In this document: in pieces, positions 12,101-25,700 of the stretch
How the letters are laid out: each line of letters begins with the position of its first letter
Numbering within the stretch: the stretch's first letter is position 1
DNA from: Typha latifolia
Lineage: Eukaryota > Streptophyta > Magnoliopsida > Poales > Typhaceae
DNA: 64,000 bases
Reading direction: 5' to 3'
Assembly (NCBI GenBank): GCA_019914945.1
Contig: CM034100.1
Location: 4,973,209-5,037,208 of the forward strand
Translations under genes and position numbers: made by a program
Notes under the pieces: generated by a model
Told to the model about the DNA's origin: nothing
What the model saw: the letters and a program-made list of their open reading frames with translations, nothing else
Databases searched by the model: none

Positions 12101-13634
12101 TATTTAGAGAAGATGCAAATACAAAATGTTAGCCAAAACCTTAATCCAATGCTAATCTCAGCCAGCTCTCACATTGCTATTGCAAAAGATGCAATATGCG
12201 ATGCTAATAATTTAACTTAACAAGCACCTTATGAGATGATATGAGAAGTAATAGGTTTGGGAAGATGATGCTAACAAAAACACTAGATCCAAATCCTTCA
12301 TAGTAGAGAAAATAGATAAGAGTAATTTAAGAAATATAAAAATATTACTTCTTGTTTCATCTCATAAGGTTCTTGTTAAGTCAAATTTAACTGATCAAAT
12401 GTGGCTTGGTCTTTTCCAACAGAGTGAGTGAAAATGTAGAATGTTATGTGGTACTTTCTGTAATAATTAAGTATAGGATATGGAAGCCGGATATACATCG
12501 ATCCCAACTCATTGAAGCCATAAATTGTATAACTACTTGGGCCTAGCCCAAGTAATATCCAAGCCGAAACCATGAATCTATAGGTCATGAACTCATGATT
12601 GACGCCTACCAATTCCTTTTTCAAAGATATACTCCACTTTTCAATATATCACTTTACACATAAGAAATTGGACATAGTTAGAGGTTTCTTAAATGTAGTC
12701 ATCGTCGACATTACATGAGACTTTTGCAGCAACACAAATGTTACTCCTCCAAATATTGAACCCATAGAAGAAAAGAAAGAAAAAACAAATCTAGTCATGA
12801 GCAACACTAAACGAGACAAAAGTTCGAATATGGTAATTGAAATCATGTCCATTTACAGTACTACTGCAGGCCAATGAAGACCGAGGGCAGAACCTTATGA
12901 ACAGTAATAGGTTTTGTTTGGAATGAGCTAAATGCCAAGGACTTGCAGGTGCCCTTAATCAAAGCTCTGAGCAGCACTTTGTTTGTAGGGTGGTTGCCCT
13001 ACACTAACTCACATGTCCCAGATTTTTTTTCTTTTTTTTTAAACTCTCCGTACGCATCTTCTTCCTCTCCTTCGCCCATGGTTTTCTCTCCTCTAGATAG
13101 AACCCCGGCTCCTCCATTATAGAATCTTATTGCGAAGTGCATTGCATGCATGCATGCATGCAGGAGCTGCAGAGGGCAATCATGTATCTGGATCGCCGTA
13201 CGTAAGATTCCTGTACGCGTGGAGACCACCACAATTTGCGCCCATGATTTATTCTCCGTCTTTCGTTGCAGCTACTGTTGTTAATTTTGTCCGCATTTAG
13301 TCTCTTAAACGAAGATCAATGACATCTAACCAAATTAATAATGTCACCCATCATGTTATAGCCTGTACTAACAACTTATTCAGGCAGTTTGGCATGGCTA
13401 TAGCCTATTTACATATAGCTAGATAATGTCCTGGTCTCTCTTCAATAATTAACCGCTAACACTTTCACTTCTTCACCTAAATGGTACTCTTGAGTGAGTT
13501 AATTACTCATACTTTAGCACTAAAGAGATATTTCCGTCTTAAATCCATGATCTATATATATTGTTCACCTGTTTCTTAATTTGTGTTTATCCCATCTAGA
13601 TCTAATCTGACATCTCTTTAAGAACTTAGAAGAT

Positions 13635-13638
<4 letters not shown>

Positions 13639-13707
<69 letters not shown>
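13639..13707. repeat. Compound (CT)n(TA)n microsatellite
   Basis: About 26 CT units followed directly by about 8 TA units. Confidence 0.95.
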
Positions 13708-13708
<1 letters not shown>

Positions 13709-14067
13709 CAGGTATTTAAGTTTCTAAGAATGTCTAATTCGATCCATAAATGCCCTCAAATTTCGTTCACGTTTGTTGTCGGGGAAGCACAAACTCCCCG
13801 AGTCTCAGGATATAAATGGATCGTGGCATCACATGCAACTGCCCACCCAAACCTGGAAGCCATGGGCAGTCGTCCTTCACGTCAAAATAGGAAAAGCTCT
13901 CCTACCTCTCTCTCGCTCTCTCAGCACATCACATGCAAACTGATCACCTTCCAAGGTGCATGGGAATGTGCGGTCCATTGCATTAAAAAAAGAAGAGAAA
14001 AAAAGAAGAAGAAAAAGACTATCTATCTCTCTTACATAGTACGCAATCGATCTCTTAAACCCCATCG

Positions 14068-14070
<3 letters not shown>

Positions 14071-14140
<70 letters not shown>
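14071..14140. repeat. (AT)n microsatellite, 70 bases
   Basis: A pure AT run of about 35 units, the longest simple repeat in the window. It is self-complementary and could extrude as a cruciform. Confidence 0.97.
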
Positions 14141-14145
<5 letters not shown>

Positions 14146-14697
14146 ATCAATTAACTATAAGTAGATATGCCAAACAATGTTCGAGAGGCAAACTAGACAG
14201 TGAAAAGACTTGCAAACACCCAAAGCCCCCCAACCATTAGCACATCTCCATGTGTTTTTCTTTGCCCCATGATTCCGAAACCAGTGAAGTTTACGAGGAA
14301 TGGGGGATATAAAGTTGTCACGAAGAGTGGACCAGACCAGACCGGACCGGACCAAACCTTATCATAAAGATATTGGCCTCTGCGTCCATGTGGGAATATG
14401 CATCATGGCAGTTGGACTCTGATGCTATTTGCTAAGAAAAGATTTTGCTTGGATATGGGGGCAGGTACAAGTGCAACAGTCCCACATGTAGTGTTCAAAG
14501 GAGCGTGCATGATATTATATGCTTGGATAGGGATGCGTCACAAAGTAGGTATGGCAGTTATAAGGCCCACAACATGGGAGTAAGAAAAATATATATAGAA
14601 ATTTGGTGAGGACTAGCATGGCATGCTTAACTTCTCTTGCTATTAACACTAGAGTTCGCCACGTTACAAGGCAACGTTGTAACGACTTCTAACAACC

Positions 14698-14699
<2 letters not shown>

Positions 14700-14759
<60 letters not shown>

Positions 14760-14764
14760 TATAT
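14700..14764. repeat. (AT)n microsatellite
   Basis: An AT run of about 65 bases with one interruption near its right end. Confidence 0.95.
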
Positions 14765-14955
14765 GCCCATATTTAGTTAAGAAGTTAGAGTTTTTATTTT
14801 GTATGTATACCGTGAAAGAAGTCTTATTTGTGTGTATATTCGTCAAAAGAATTTTTTTTTTTGTATGCATGGCTGCCCTTCAAACCTAATTATATTATGA
14901 AAAATATTTAATACTTGGTGATTCTAAGAGAATTGAACATGATCCTTTTGCCCTT

Positions 14956-15660
14956 ATTACTCCTCGGCAAAATGGAATAGTTAAAGAAATAGCATGGTTG
15001 TACGAAAGATGACACGTGTCATGTTGCATGCTCAAGATGTGCCACAAAAGAGTTAAAGTTGTGAATACCTTTCACGTGATAAGCTAGATCTACCTTTTGG
15101 CCGGATATCAAGTAGATGGCTTATTACTTGTGGGAAAGGCAAAAACCCCATTGTGAAATATTTATAAGTCTTTGGAAGCAAATGTTTCTTTAGATTATTT
15201 TAATACTAGTAGAGCATGCATATAGTGTTTAATTTAACTACATCAACTATATTTACTATGATGGAATCTATAAACACAGATATAGATGATAATAATTCTT
15301 AAATTTCTTAACATTCTCTTGTTTTTGGTCATTCAGGTACTAATGCTAGTGATGAGGAGATTGAAGTTGGAAGAGAGAGAGAGAGAAGATGACTACTCAA
15401 GAAAAAAAGAGAGTGGAGATACAATTTTGGAGCCCTCTACAAAAGTTAAACTAAATCACCCCTTGACATAAGTGATTAGAAATATGACTAAACTATGAAG
15501 ACAAGACGGCAAACACCAAATGAGGTAACTTTTATGAGCTATACATCCATTATAAAACCTAATAATATTAAAGATATATTTTCATATGATTTTTGGGTGA
15601 CTGCAATGTGCACGAAGAACTGGAATAATTATTAGAAATGATGTTTCAACTCCTATAGGT
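14956..15660 (+). mobile_element. Ty1/copia retrotransposon relic: integrase C-terminal part to reverse transcriptase start
   Basis: Read with frameshifts and stops on the plus strand. ITPRQNGIVKE corresponds to the copia integrase TPQQNGVVER motif. MTRVMLHAQDVPQKS corresponds to the following MAR.MLHAK..P helix. MAYYLWER then IVKYL..VFGSKCF corresponds to the YELW..RKP..KYF.VFGSKC segment. MMESINTDIDD, then STKVKLNHPL, then IKPNNIKD, then FWVTAM follow the linker and the first residues of reverse transcriptase. The order is exactly that of a copia polyprotein. Similarity stops near 15660, no LTRs were identified, and the frame is broken many times, so this is a dead internal fragment. Confidence 0.75.
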
Positions 15661-18600
15661 GTGAGAGGAGATGGCTCTAGGGTTGGGTGTCGCGGAATTG
15701 GATAGGAAAAATTCATGTTATGGTTTTGGCTATGGTGGAGTAAGGAAGAAGGTGGCTAAGTGAAAGGGATGAATCGACAAATTGAGAAGGTTAGCGGTAA
15801 CTTGGTGGCTCAGGTGGCTTAGAGATCAAGCTAAGGGGAGGGGCCACGTCCAAGGTGAAGGCTGGTCATGGAGTGGGGTTGAGTGGTGATGGAGGTAAGC
15901 TCGGCGAGGTAGATAGTAGTAGTGACAATAGTAAATAATGTTGACGATAGAGATGAAAGTCATATAGGAGGTACTAGAGATGAAAGTTATATAAGAGGTG
16001 CTAGATATGAAAGAGAAGAGGTAGAAGATATATTTAATAATTAATTACACAAACCTGAGTTGCTCTACATATCTATATTAGAGACTAATCCGATTTGATC
16101 TAACTCAACAAGTTGACTTGGCTATGACTTAGCTAAATTAAAAGATAAATAGGTTCAGATTGAATCAAACATGAATTAACTCATGCCATAAACAAATAAT
16201 ATAATCTAAAAATGCAAATAAAAGAACTAGGCCTATTTGACCAAGTTAGCCCGCTGGCTTGAGCTAATTCTGACTAGAACTCGGATTCATGAGTCTGGAC
16301 TATAATAACATGTTTGCTGATAGAAGGTGGGCAAATGTATGCAAGACTGATGGGGTAGTTTTTGTGGAATTAGGGTGGGATTTTTATTCAAAATGCTATT
16401 GTTTTTAATAAGTGCATGCAATCCAAGGTCTGTGGAGTATCAATTTATCTGAATGCAGATGTGATTAGGCAACCCTTTGCCTTATGGGGAAGTTTGTGTT
16501 TCCTTTACAAACCGAGTGATGCTCCTACTTAGCCTGAAATTGCTGACTATAATAGGGCCAGATGAGCTTAATTTGGGATAGCAACATAGTATTACATGCA
16601 AGACTTACGCTAGTAGGTCGAATGCTCCATCTCATATGTTTGTACAACATCATTCCCAAGACACGTCATACCATATTTGTCTGAGGATATTGTAAATCTT
16701 GCTACAGTAATGCATGAGTGTATAGAAGCAGCAATAGTGAAGGATTCCTCGTGAGAGGGTCTGCCTTTATGTTTTTTTTTTGGTGCATAAGGTCTGGTGT
16801 AATCTGAGGCATCCGTCAAGCATTAGAAGAGCTCCTCGAAGAGAAGTCAGTTGCATGAATCACCTCATAAGCTTAGTTCTTTAAACTCCTGCTGTAAAGA
16901 TTGATGTTTCCTCGTATGAGTTTGCTGATCATGATTATGAGCTTGAGGGAGAATTTTAATTTTTGCATGTGTTAGCTAGATTTTTTTTTGTACTTATGTA
17001 ATTGGCAAATTATATATTAAAATATAATTTTTATTTATATAATATATCTAGATTTTATGTATAAGCATATTGCACAAGTTATGAAATACTTAATAAAGAA
17101 TATTGAAATAAAAAATTGATTTTGAAATCCAAGGGTAAATCTCTTTTTTTGAGAGAGAGAATGACTGTAGCAATGGTTCAGCAAGAAAATCATACAAATC
17201 GGTTCAAATCTGGTTTGTATCACTCGGTCGTCTTCGAACGGCGGTCGCCGATAGTTAAAGTTCGACGACTATAATAGTAAGTTCCTCCTGGTTTCCCTTT
17301 TCCTTTTTCCTTTCTCCTTTTTCTCCATTTCACCGTTCGGCTTTCTTCATCGCTATAACAACAAGTTCCTTCTCTAATTACTAACAACAATAAGTAAATC
17401 ACTGATAAATTTGTTGTATTAGGTTATGAATCACGACAAGCATGCTTTGATCTTATAAATATACCATATATAATTTTTTTATCCGGTTTAGAGTTTTTTC
17501 GCATAAAAACTTTAGAGTTCATATTTTTTTACTTATTTATCATTTATTATTATGTAATATTTTAATAAGTAAAAGTTTGAAAATTTGTGCCCAAGGTCTA
17601 TAATTTTTAATCCTCAATAGAGTCCTTGAGAAGAGAGGAAAAACTTCCAAGTCTCATCGGCTATAATATGCAACAACTGACAAGGAGGGGAGAACAAGTG
17701 GAAGCAGAAGTAGCAGAGAGCATGAGAAAATGAGAGGTGGGGCGAGGAGAATGTTAGAAGACAAGAGAAGGGGAGAAGCACTTCTAGTGAGCAGAGCTCT
17801 CTAAGATAACAAAATATAAGCAAAAGAAAAGAGTTCCATTTTTTTAAAGTATAATCTGTAGATCATTCATTTTAAATAACTGATTACAAAATAATCCAAT
17901 AAAAAAAAGAGAATAAGGCAAAAACCGTAGGGATAAGCTAGAGGAAAAATAGGTATTAAAATAAGTATTCAAGCACAATAATTGAAAAAAAAATGTGAAA
18001 CTTAAGTAAATATTTAAATATACTATGATATCTATTGAAAAACGTACGAAATGCCTTAGGAGATAAAATCCATTACACGCTATCAATAAATAATATACGA
18101 AAAATAAAGCGTGAAAAAGACGATTGTAAACACAAAAGTTTTTACGTGGAAAAAATCTAAAATCAGATAAAAAATCAGGGATCCAAACTCGGATCAAAAT
18201 CAATCAATAAATCAGATAAACAACCCATCGATTTCCATGACTTGCTCGCTAGAACCCACGATTCACCGCTTCCTGTGATAAGTTTCTAAACCTCAGTAAC
18301 CCACGATGGTCCATTCAAACAGCTAAGCAGACTATTGAATGCAGAGTTATTGTTCCTGTGCCATTAGCTATTTTTTATACTACTTTGACCATCATGATAT
18401 CATTTGAGCACTTCAATGACGATTCCAAAACCGTTTCGAATACTTTAACTTTAAATTTAATCTTCCACTTCAAATATATCATAACTTGTCATAACTTATG
18501 CATATGCTCATACAAAAATATAGACACAATACATAAAATAAAAATTATATTTTAAAACACAATTTACTAATTATAATAATAGATGAGATAGAGCGGACAC

Positions 18601-21600
18601 TCTAGAAGCAAACCTCTATATCTTTTTACAACAATATACAATCCTATAACCAATGTATAAAGTTAAACTTTCAACTTCTCCATAAAAATTGGATGTCTCA
18701 GACACCACCGAAATATATATTGATGAAACAACTAAATAAATACATTTTCTATGAATAAAACTGTAGATATATGTACACCTTATTCGATTGCGTCCCCCAT
18801 TAACATAACACGAGTGGAATTCACTAATTAATATTATCTTTATTAGCACAGTCTCAAACCCAAATGTAATAATTCTTCCAATAATCCACGAAATTAACAA
18901 TAAAAGACTACTAAACAGGAAGTCAAATTAAGGTTTCGTGCTTTATTTTACTTCTTTGATTCAATGCAAATATCAATAAGAGGAAAACGAATTTTAATCT
19001 CTCTTTCTTCCCATCTTAAATTATACATTGAAACCATTTGACAAGCAGCGGCAAAGCTCCGCGTAAACCCATCATTTCCTACGTGGCATGACATAAGGTA
19101 ATCGTTAATTATGCATTCAATTATTTTCATCTTTGATTGGATAAGTTCATCAAATTAGCTAGAAAAGACAAGAGTTGAATACCATAAATTTTAATATATT
19201 ATTAGGTGAATAAAGCCTGTCAATTTCAAGGAAGCAATTAATTATTTCCATTCGAATTGGAGAGTTTTAGCATATTGTAATGCAACTAGCAAACATATAC
19301 AAGAGGCCGGCCTTATAGATAATTAAATAAATGTTGTTAAGAACAACTTTGGGCAGTTAATTAATTAATTAATCCAAATATATTAGTGTGATATTGAAGA
19401 ATGTACATAGGATTTAGATCCTTTGACGAGGAATATTAGTTGGAATAAATGACTAACCACGTACGTCTACCAACACGTCAGCATGCGGTGGAGATGATAA
19501 CAAATGTGATTAGTTCTTGAGCACTATATAATAGAGTATCTAATATTAGCGTGATAAATAATTGGTAATATTTTTCTTGCCACATTGGATCCACATTGGA
19601 TAAATATCATGGTTACAACGATTTGCCAATTAATTTGTGGATATTGTGGTCATGCATTACACACAATTAATTCTATGTCAACTTTTGAGATAGATAAGGC
19701 CAGCAGCGAATGACTTCAGAGTATGATGCAGTTGGAATATTTTGTTATTTGAAACTCCCATTGTATACTAGATAATGTAAATATACATACAAGAAGGTAC
19801 TTTTTGGTATGACTAATATTAAAATAATACTATTTTATAATAGATTGATATATATATATATAGGTGGTAAAGAAAACTAATTTGAGTTTGTTAAATAAAA
19901 AATTAAGTTCCTCCCTAATCAATCAATACTTGAGTTGCTATCAGTTGTTTTTTTTCAAAATTAATAGGATGCTTTAAAACCAAATTAAATGGTAGTTAGG
20001 AATTGTAAGGGAGTCCCAATTAAATAAATACAATGTTGGGGTCCCTTTGGTCTTTATTGTTGGTGATTAAGATTTTCTATTATATTAAAGATAAAAGGGT
20101 AATGGAAGAGCAAAGTTGTAAAGGTAATAGACCATATTAACGGTACAAAAACCATTATTGTAGATTTAATTAGCAAGATTTGACATATCAAATAATTAAT
20201 GCTTAACTTAACTCAAAATTAACCTAGATATTATAAATGAGTAGTTTTTCTTATATTTATAGGGATAGACTATAAACATAGCCTAATTAATGTCCACCAT
20301 TTTTTATCGTTAATGTATATGATAAGTATCCTCATATCTTATGCACAACCTACACTCTACAAATCTTAGACACTAGTGTGTGAGGTAATCTCACTTAACT
20401 AAAAAAATATATAAAACAATGGCACTAAAGTAAAAGAAATTTTCTTAAGAGAAAAATTACGGGACAACAAAAAGAAAATTCTACTAAACAAAAAATAAAA
20501 TAAAGTACATATACTCGAGCGATAATTTTCTTTTCATTCGTGAACTATAACTTTTTTGTATAATAACTTTTTGAAAATTTTTTTAGTACATAATAACTCC
20601 TGAACTATCTATCGGAAATATTTTATTTGACCCCTTTGATTTTTTTATAAAAAAATTAATATATATTTTTAAAAAATTTTATTATTTTTCCTTTTCTTTT
20701 CCTTTTCTTTCCCCTGAAAATATTTACCTACAAAAAGCATGGAAATTGTGAAAAAATAAGGACAAAGTCAGAGGTGGGATTAGAAAAGAGGGAGTTGCTT
20801 TCAGGGCCGGTGACTATGGCACCCAAACTTTCTACTCCTCTTTATCCTTTTGCAAGTCTTAAGTCTTCTTAGCTATATACTCGCCTTCCAGTGGATCTAT
20901 CTCTCCATGATAGTGAACATACTACAGATGTGAGTTCAAAATTGGTCTTTCGGAGAGTGGGGATTGAAGGAGAGGATAACAACTTTATAAAAAGGGAATA
21001 TACCTATCTTCCATCCAAACAATACCGTTATCCTTTCGTCCAACTAATCTAAGGGCATTTTCGTCTATCTACGCGGCATATAAATAGAGATTTTTCGGCC
21101 AAACCTACCCCTCTGTAGATATATATATTTTTTATATTAAATATACCATGCTATAAACTTAATATCTATCATAGTTGTAAATAAACTGAGTATTTTATCT
21201 AATAAGATAAAAGATGAAAGATGAAATATTATTAAGTTCAGGGCCTTCTTCTTATATATAAGATGCCGATCTAATCTGCATTTTAAATATAGCTCAGAAA
21301 AAAAACAAACAAACCTAGTTGAATCCATTAGATTTGAAAAAAAAAATTCATTAACATTTTATTTTATTAATTTACAAATATAAACATTAAATATATGGTC
21401 ATTTCTATCTAAAAAATAAATATTAGCATTTTACTAATAATAAAAGTAAAACAAATCCTTTTTTATATTAAGTTTGCCGGGTTGATCCATTTCAATAAAA
21501 AAGAAAAAAAAGAAAAAAAAGGTTTGTGATCGACATGCTAGTTTGGTTAAAAGAATCTGGAAATGGAGATGTATTCTTCATCACTCTTTTTGGCAGCAGT

Positions 21601-22785
21601 TGGATAGGTGTAAATTGAGTTTGAACGCGTTGACTTTGCAGTCACGATCTAGGTTTAAAATCCATATCTAGGCCATTAAGTGCTTCAAAAGAAATCCTCT
21701 TTCATTAATTTAAGGGAAAGCTCCTAGACTGATGATAAATCATTCATCCTAATTCAAATCGATTTAGACATCCAAACAACTCTTTTAAATTATATATCCA
21801 ATATAAATAAAAAGAAACCAAGAACGATTCCTACTACAATCAACGGTATAAACCGTAACAATATATTACAGTCTATCTAAGAAGATCTGCCGACGTAAAT
21901 GGGGCGAGTTTGCATGGAGGTCAGAGCTTCCACACGAGAAGAAAGTAAAGGAGGAGAAAGAGACAAAAGGTAAAAGATGCAAACTAAGTATTAAAGCAAG
22001 AAAAAAGAAAAAAGAAAAAGAAAAAGGAAGAGGATAATCTTATGTGCCATTATTCCATTCCTTTGTGTCTGCAAACGGAAAGGGACAACAACGGCTGATA
22101 TCTTCTTGGTTTCGTGATGGTTAATTTTGTCGACAATCAAAATAAGCATCAATGGATCCAGAATTCAAGATTCTTGAACTTAGGACCTTCCACATATAGC
22201 CAACTCCATCAAAGTAAATATGCTTGTTGTGCCTTTTATATGAACAGAATCTTAGTACGTGCTTCGTGTTGTTGGATTGCTGCTAATTGCTCCAGATCTG
22301 GGGTAGATGTTGGTTGTTCAAATTGGACGGCTTCAATTCAACGAGATTTGAACATTTTACTGGATTTCAACTTATTAAGCAAAGTATCTCAATTTCAGTA
22401 TAAGGTCTAACGGTCACCGCTTACAGCCGGTCATCACAAAAACCCTACGACACTATGTCCCGTTGGGGCGAAAAACTAGTCGAATAAAACGGTGTGAGAA
22501 TAGCAATTAGCAAACACCCTGCGCTATTTAATCTTCTCTTCCCCCTCTCTAGTCTCTCTATCCCCTTCTTCGTTGCCAGTTGCCACTGCATTCGCCTCCT
22601 CCCCTATCCCCTGAAAAACCAACCTTTTGCTTGCTATACCGTCGAGAACTTCTCTTCTCTCTTCCACTTGGGTCTTATTACTTTGGTTCTCCGTGGAGAT
22701 AGGGAGAGTCGTGGGCTGCGTCAAGTGGGTGTTCGCTGAAATCCCCAAAAAGAAATTCTTTATTGGGGGCTATATTAGTGGAGAG
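15661..22785. other. Long gene-poor intergenic region upstream of CTP synthase
   Basis: No gene can be supported over about 7 kb. It contains a 27-base tandem repeat at 15949-16027 and AT-rich DNA. A stretch near 18100-18350 resembles non-coding retroelement sequence (TTTTTACGTGGAAAAA). Around 20520-20650 the phrases ATAACTTTTT and ATAACTCCTGAACTAT look like one end of a MITE. The last 300 bases are the CTP synthase promoter and leader: CT-rich, with a TATTTAA motif near 22525. Confidence 0.55.
15949..16027. repeat. 27-base imperfect tandem repeat
   Basis: Two adjacent 27-base units (15949-15975 and 15976-16002), each starting AGAGATGAAAGT, differ at three positions. A degenerate third unit follows. 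The repeat lies just after the copia relic in purine-rich DNA. Confidence 0.75.
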
Positions 22786-25700
22786 ATGGGTGAGGGAGGA
22801 AGAGAGAAGCAGATGAGGTATGTATTGGTTACGGGAGGCGTGGTTAGTGGGCTGGGGAAAGGGGTGACGGCTAGTAGTATTGGGGTTGTCCTTAAGGCGT
22901 GTGGGCTTCGAGTTACCTCTATTAAGATTGGTAAGGCTTGGTTTCTCCTTTGAGTTTTTTTATTGAGGGTATTGCAAGATTTGATTTTTACAGGGTTTAG
23001 TGTTTCCGTTTTGCTTTGCTTGGGGGGTTTATTTGGGGTTTTAGAGAACACGAGAAGTGCAATTCGTGGATTTATGTTGGAGAAATTAAGTATTGTTGTA
23101 TGAATTGGAAGGATACCCAATGTACATTTTAATGAATTTTTTGTTACGAGGTGTTCCAAGATGGCATTTTTCTGCTGAGCTATTGAAATTTGTTGTGATT
23201 TGGGTTACTTTTATTTTTCCCTCTTTGCTATTTTTATAATTTATTTGGTCTGAATATTTAGTTTACTCATGGCCGATGACATAAATGGTTTGACTCTTTG
23301 ATTGCCGTGGACATTGTGCAATAAGTTGTTCGCCATTTGAACCTCTTTTGTTGATGATCTGGATACTCCGCTGAAATAATTTTAATCTTTTTGAGTACAT
23401 GAAGAAATATGCTTACTGAATGTGATGTGTGTGCGCAGATCCGTACTTAAACACTGATGCTGGAACAATGTCCCCTTTCGAGCATGGCGAAGTTTTTGTT
23501 TTAGACGATGGCGGTGAGGTGAGGAAGTTTCCTGAAACTTTAACTGTTTGTTATAGTATGATTACCAGTTGGAATTATTGATGTTTTACACATCTTTCTG
23601 TTTCTATAAGAAAGCTTGGCCTTTCAGCATGCCTACCTGATGTAAAGTTAGCCAACCAAAATTTCGAACCATCATGTCCTACTAAGTTTCTGCGTCTCCC
23701 TAATGTAATGAACTATTGCCTGACAAAAGTTTTCCCCCCTCCTAGGTGGATCTGGACCTTGGAAACTATGAGAGATTCTTAGATATCAAACTAACTCGTG
23801 ACAACAACATCACAACTGGGAAAATATATCAGGTACCGAATCTATCATGCTCCTAAATTTTGTAAGGCATGTCCAAATTGAAAATTTGATGGTTCATCTT
23901 AGTTTCTGTTATCTTTTCTTGTCAGATTCTCCATCTATAGTTTAATTTTTTTTTAATTTTTCTTGAAGTCTTTACTAATTTCTTGCTATTTGAGTAGTCT
24001 GTCATAAACAAGGAGAGGAAGGGAGATTATCTCGGGAAAACAGTTCAGGTTTGGCTAATATGCTGTTATCTATTGTAAAATATGCATAACTTTTAAGTGC
24101 AAAATTTTGCTTAAGCTTTCCACTCTATTGCCCCTATAAAGGTTGTGCCCCACATTACCGATGCCATACAAGAGTGGATTGAACGTGTGGCAATGATTCC
24201 TGTGGATGGCAAAGAAGGACCAGCTGATGTATGTGTTATTGAACTGGGTGGGACTATAGGTAAAAACAATTTCCACAAAGAAGCTTCTTCAGTGTTGCTT
24301 TGTGCCTTATCATTTGTGCTTAGTCTGATACCAAAATTGGCTTTCTGACTCAGGTGATATCGAATCAAGGCCTTTTATTGAAGCTTTAAGTCAATTTTCC
24401 TACAGAGTGGGTAGGATCATTGTGTCTGCCATGCTGAAAGATGGCTCTTTATTTATTGATTCAATTATGCGTGTTAATTTGCTTTCATGTTTTACTCACA
24501 CAATTTTATTGCCCTAATCAACCTTTTCTCAGGGCCTGACAACTTTTGTCTTGTTCATGTCAGTCTTGTGCCTGTTCTGAATGTTGTTGGTGAACAGGTA
24601 TGGAAATGTAGCTTTTCATTTCACAAGGTTCTTAATGTTCCATGGCGTACTATCTATTATGAGTTACTAGCGTATCTGATTTCCCTATGTTCTAACTTGT
24701 AGAAAACTAAACCTACCCAGCATAGTGTTCAGAGACTAAGAGCACTTGGATTGACGCCAAGTATTCTAGCTTGTCGAAGTACAAAGGTACCTAAAGTACT
24801 CTCTATCTCTTATGTGTCTTAGTGAGGTCATGGTGTCTTCAATTAATGTTTGAAATACTTTCTGCAGTCTCTGGAAGATAATGTCAAAGAGAAGTTGTCA
24901 CGATTTTGCCACGTTCCGGTAATGCAAAATTATGTATATGCTACTTTAATTATTTTCTGTAGGGTTACTTCCATTCTCTTTTGTGCTCATAAGCCCAACA
25001 CTGTCCTGACTTGATGCCTCTGATTCTGAATTTCATGTTGCAGGTAGCAAATATCATAAGCCTGTATGATGTTTCAAACATTTGGCGCATCCCTTTACTC
25101 TTAAGGGTAGGCGATACTTATTGATTTGTTGGTTTAAGCTTTCTTTACCCATTTTCTGAACCATTTTGGAAATGTTGATTTCTATGTTCTCAGGACCAGA
25201 AGGTGCATGAAGCTATTTTAAGAAGACTATGGCCTTCAAGGTTTGTATAGTGACTCATATTCTGCAACAAATTCAGTATATTATAAAACTTTCTTTTAGG
25301 ATAGTAACCTAATTCAGATATAGGAATTATACTTTTATCTTGCTTCACAAGTAATTAATACATGCAGTGCTGCTGGGGAGCCAAAGTTGGACGGGTGGAC
25401 AAGGATGGCTGATAGATGTGACTCCCTAAAGGATCCTGTAAATTTCCATATTTTCAGATTCTAAGTTGTTTCTGTTGCTATACCACATGTCGCTTTGGAG
25501 TAGTTGACAATTCTTCTTCTTCTTTTTTTATATTAACAGGTCAGAATTGCAATGGTGGGAAAATATACTGGTCTTTCTGATTCTTATCTTTCTGTACTGA
25601 AGGTTAGTTCCTTTTAGCTGCAGCATTGTTTTCTCATTATTTTCCTCAAATATGTAAGCAAAGTCATCTCACAGACTGATTTTTTAGAATTATTTTGTGT

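Larger units (their letters stand above)
6638..14955. other. Long gene-poor intergenic region
   Basis: No coding gene can be supported across about 8 kb. Visible structure is mainly simple repeats: (ATGT)n twice, (CTTAT)n, (CT)n/(TA)n and two long (AT)n runs. There is also a duplicated segment of about 48 bases at 7563 and 8042. Around 11870-12300 the sequence resembles non-coding retroelement DNA, but no diagnostic domain can be read. All short ORFs here are embedded in repeats or are antisense to nothing recognisable. Confidence 0.6.

Noticed and set aside
16320..16850. Partly open frames that could be a processed pseudogene
   Set aside because: Several 20-30 codon stretches look protein-like but none matches a family, and stops interrupt every frame.
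22114..22410. 98-codon plus-strand frame upstream of CTP synthase
   Set aside because: No domain, low-complexity composition, and it lies in the promoter region of a well-supported gene.
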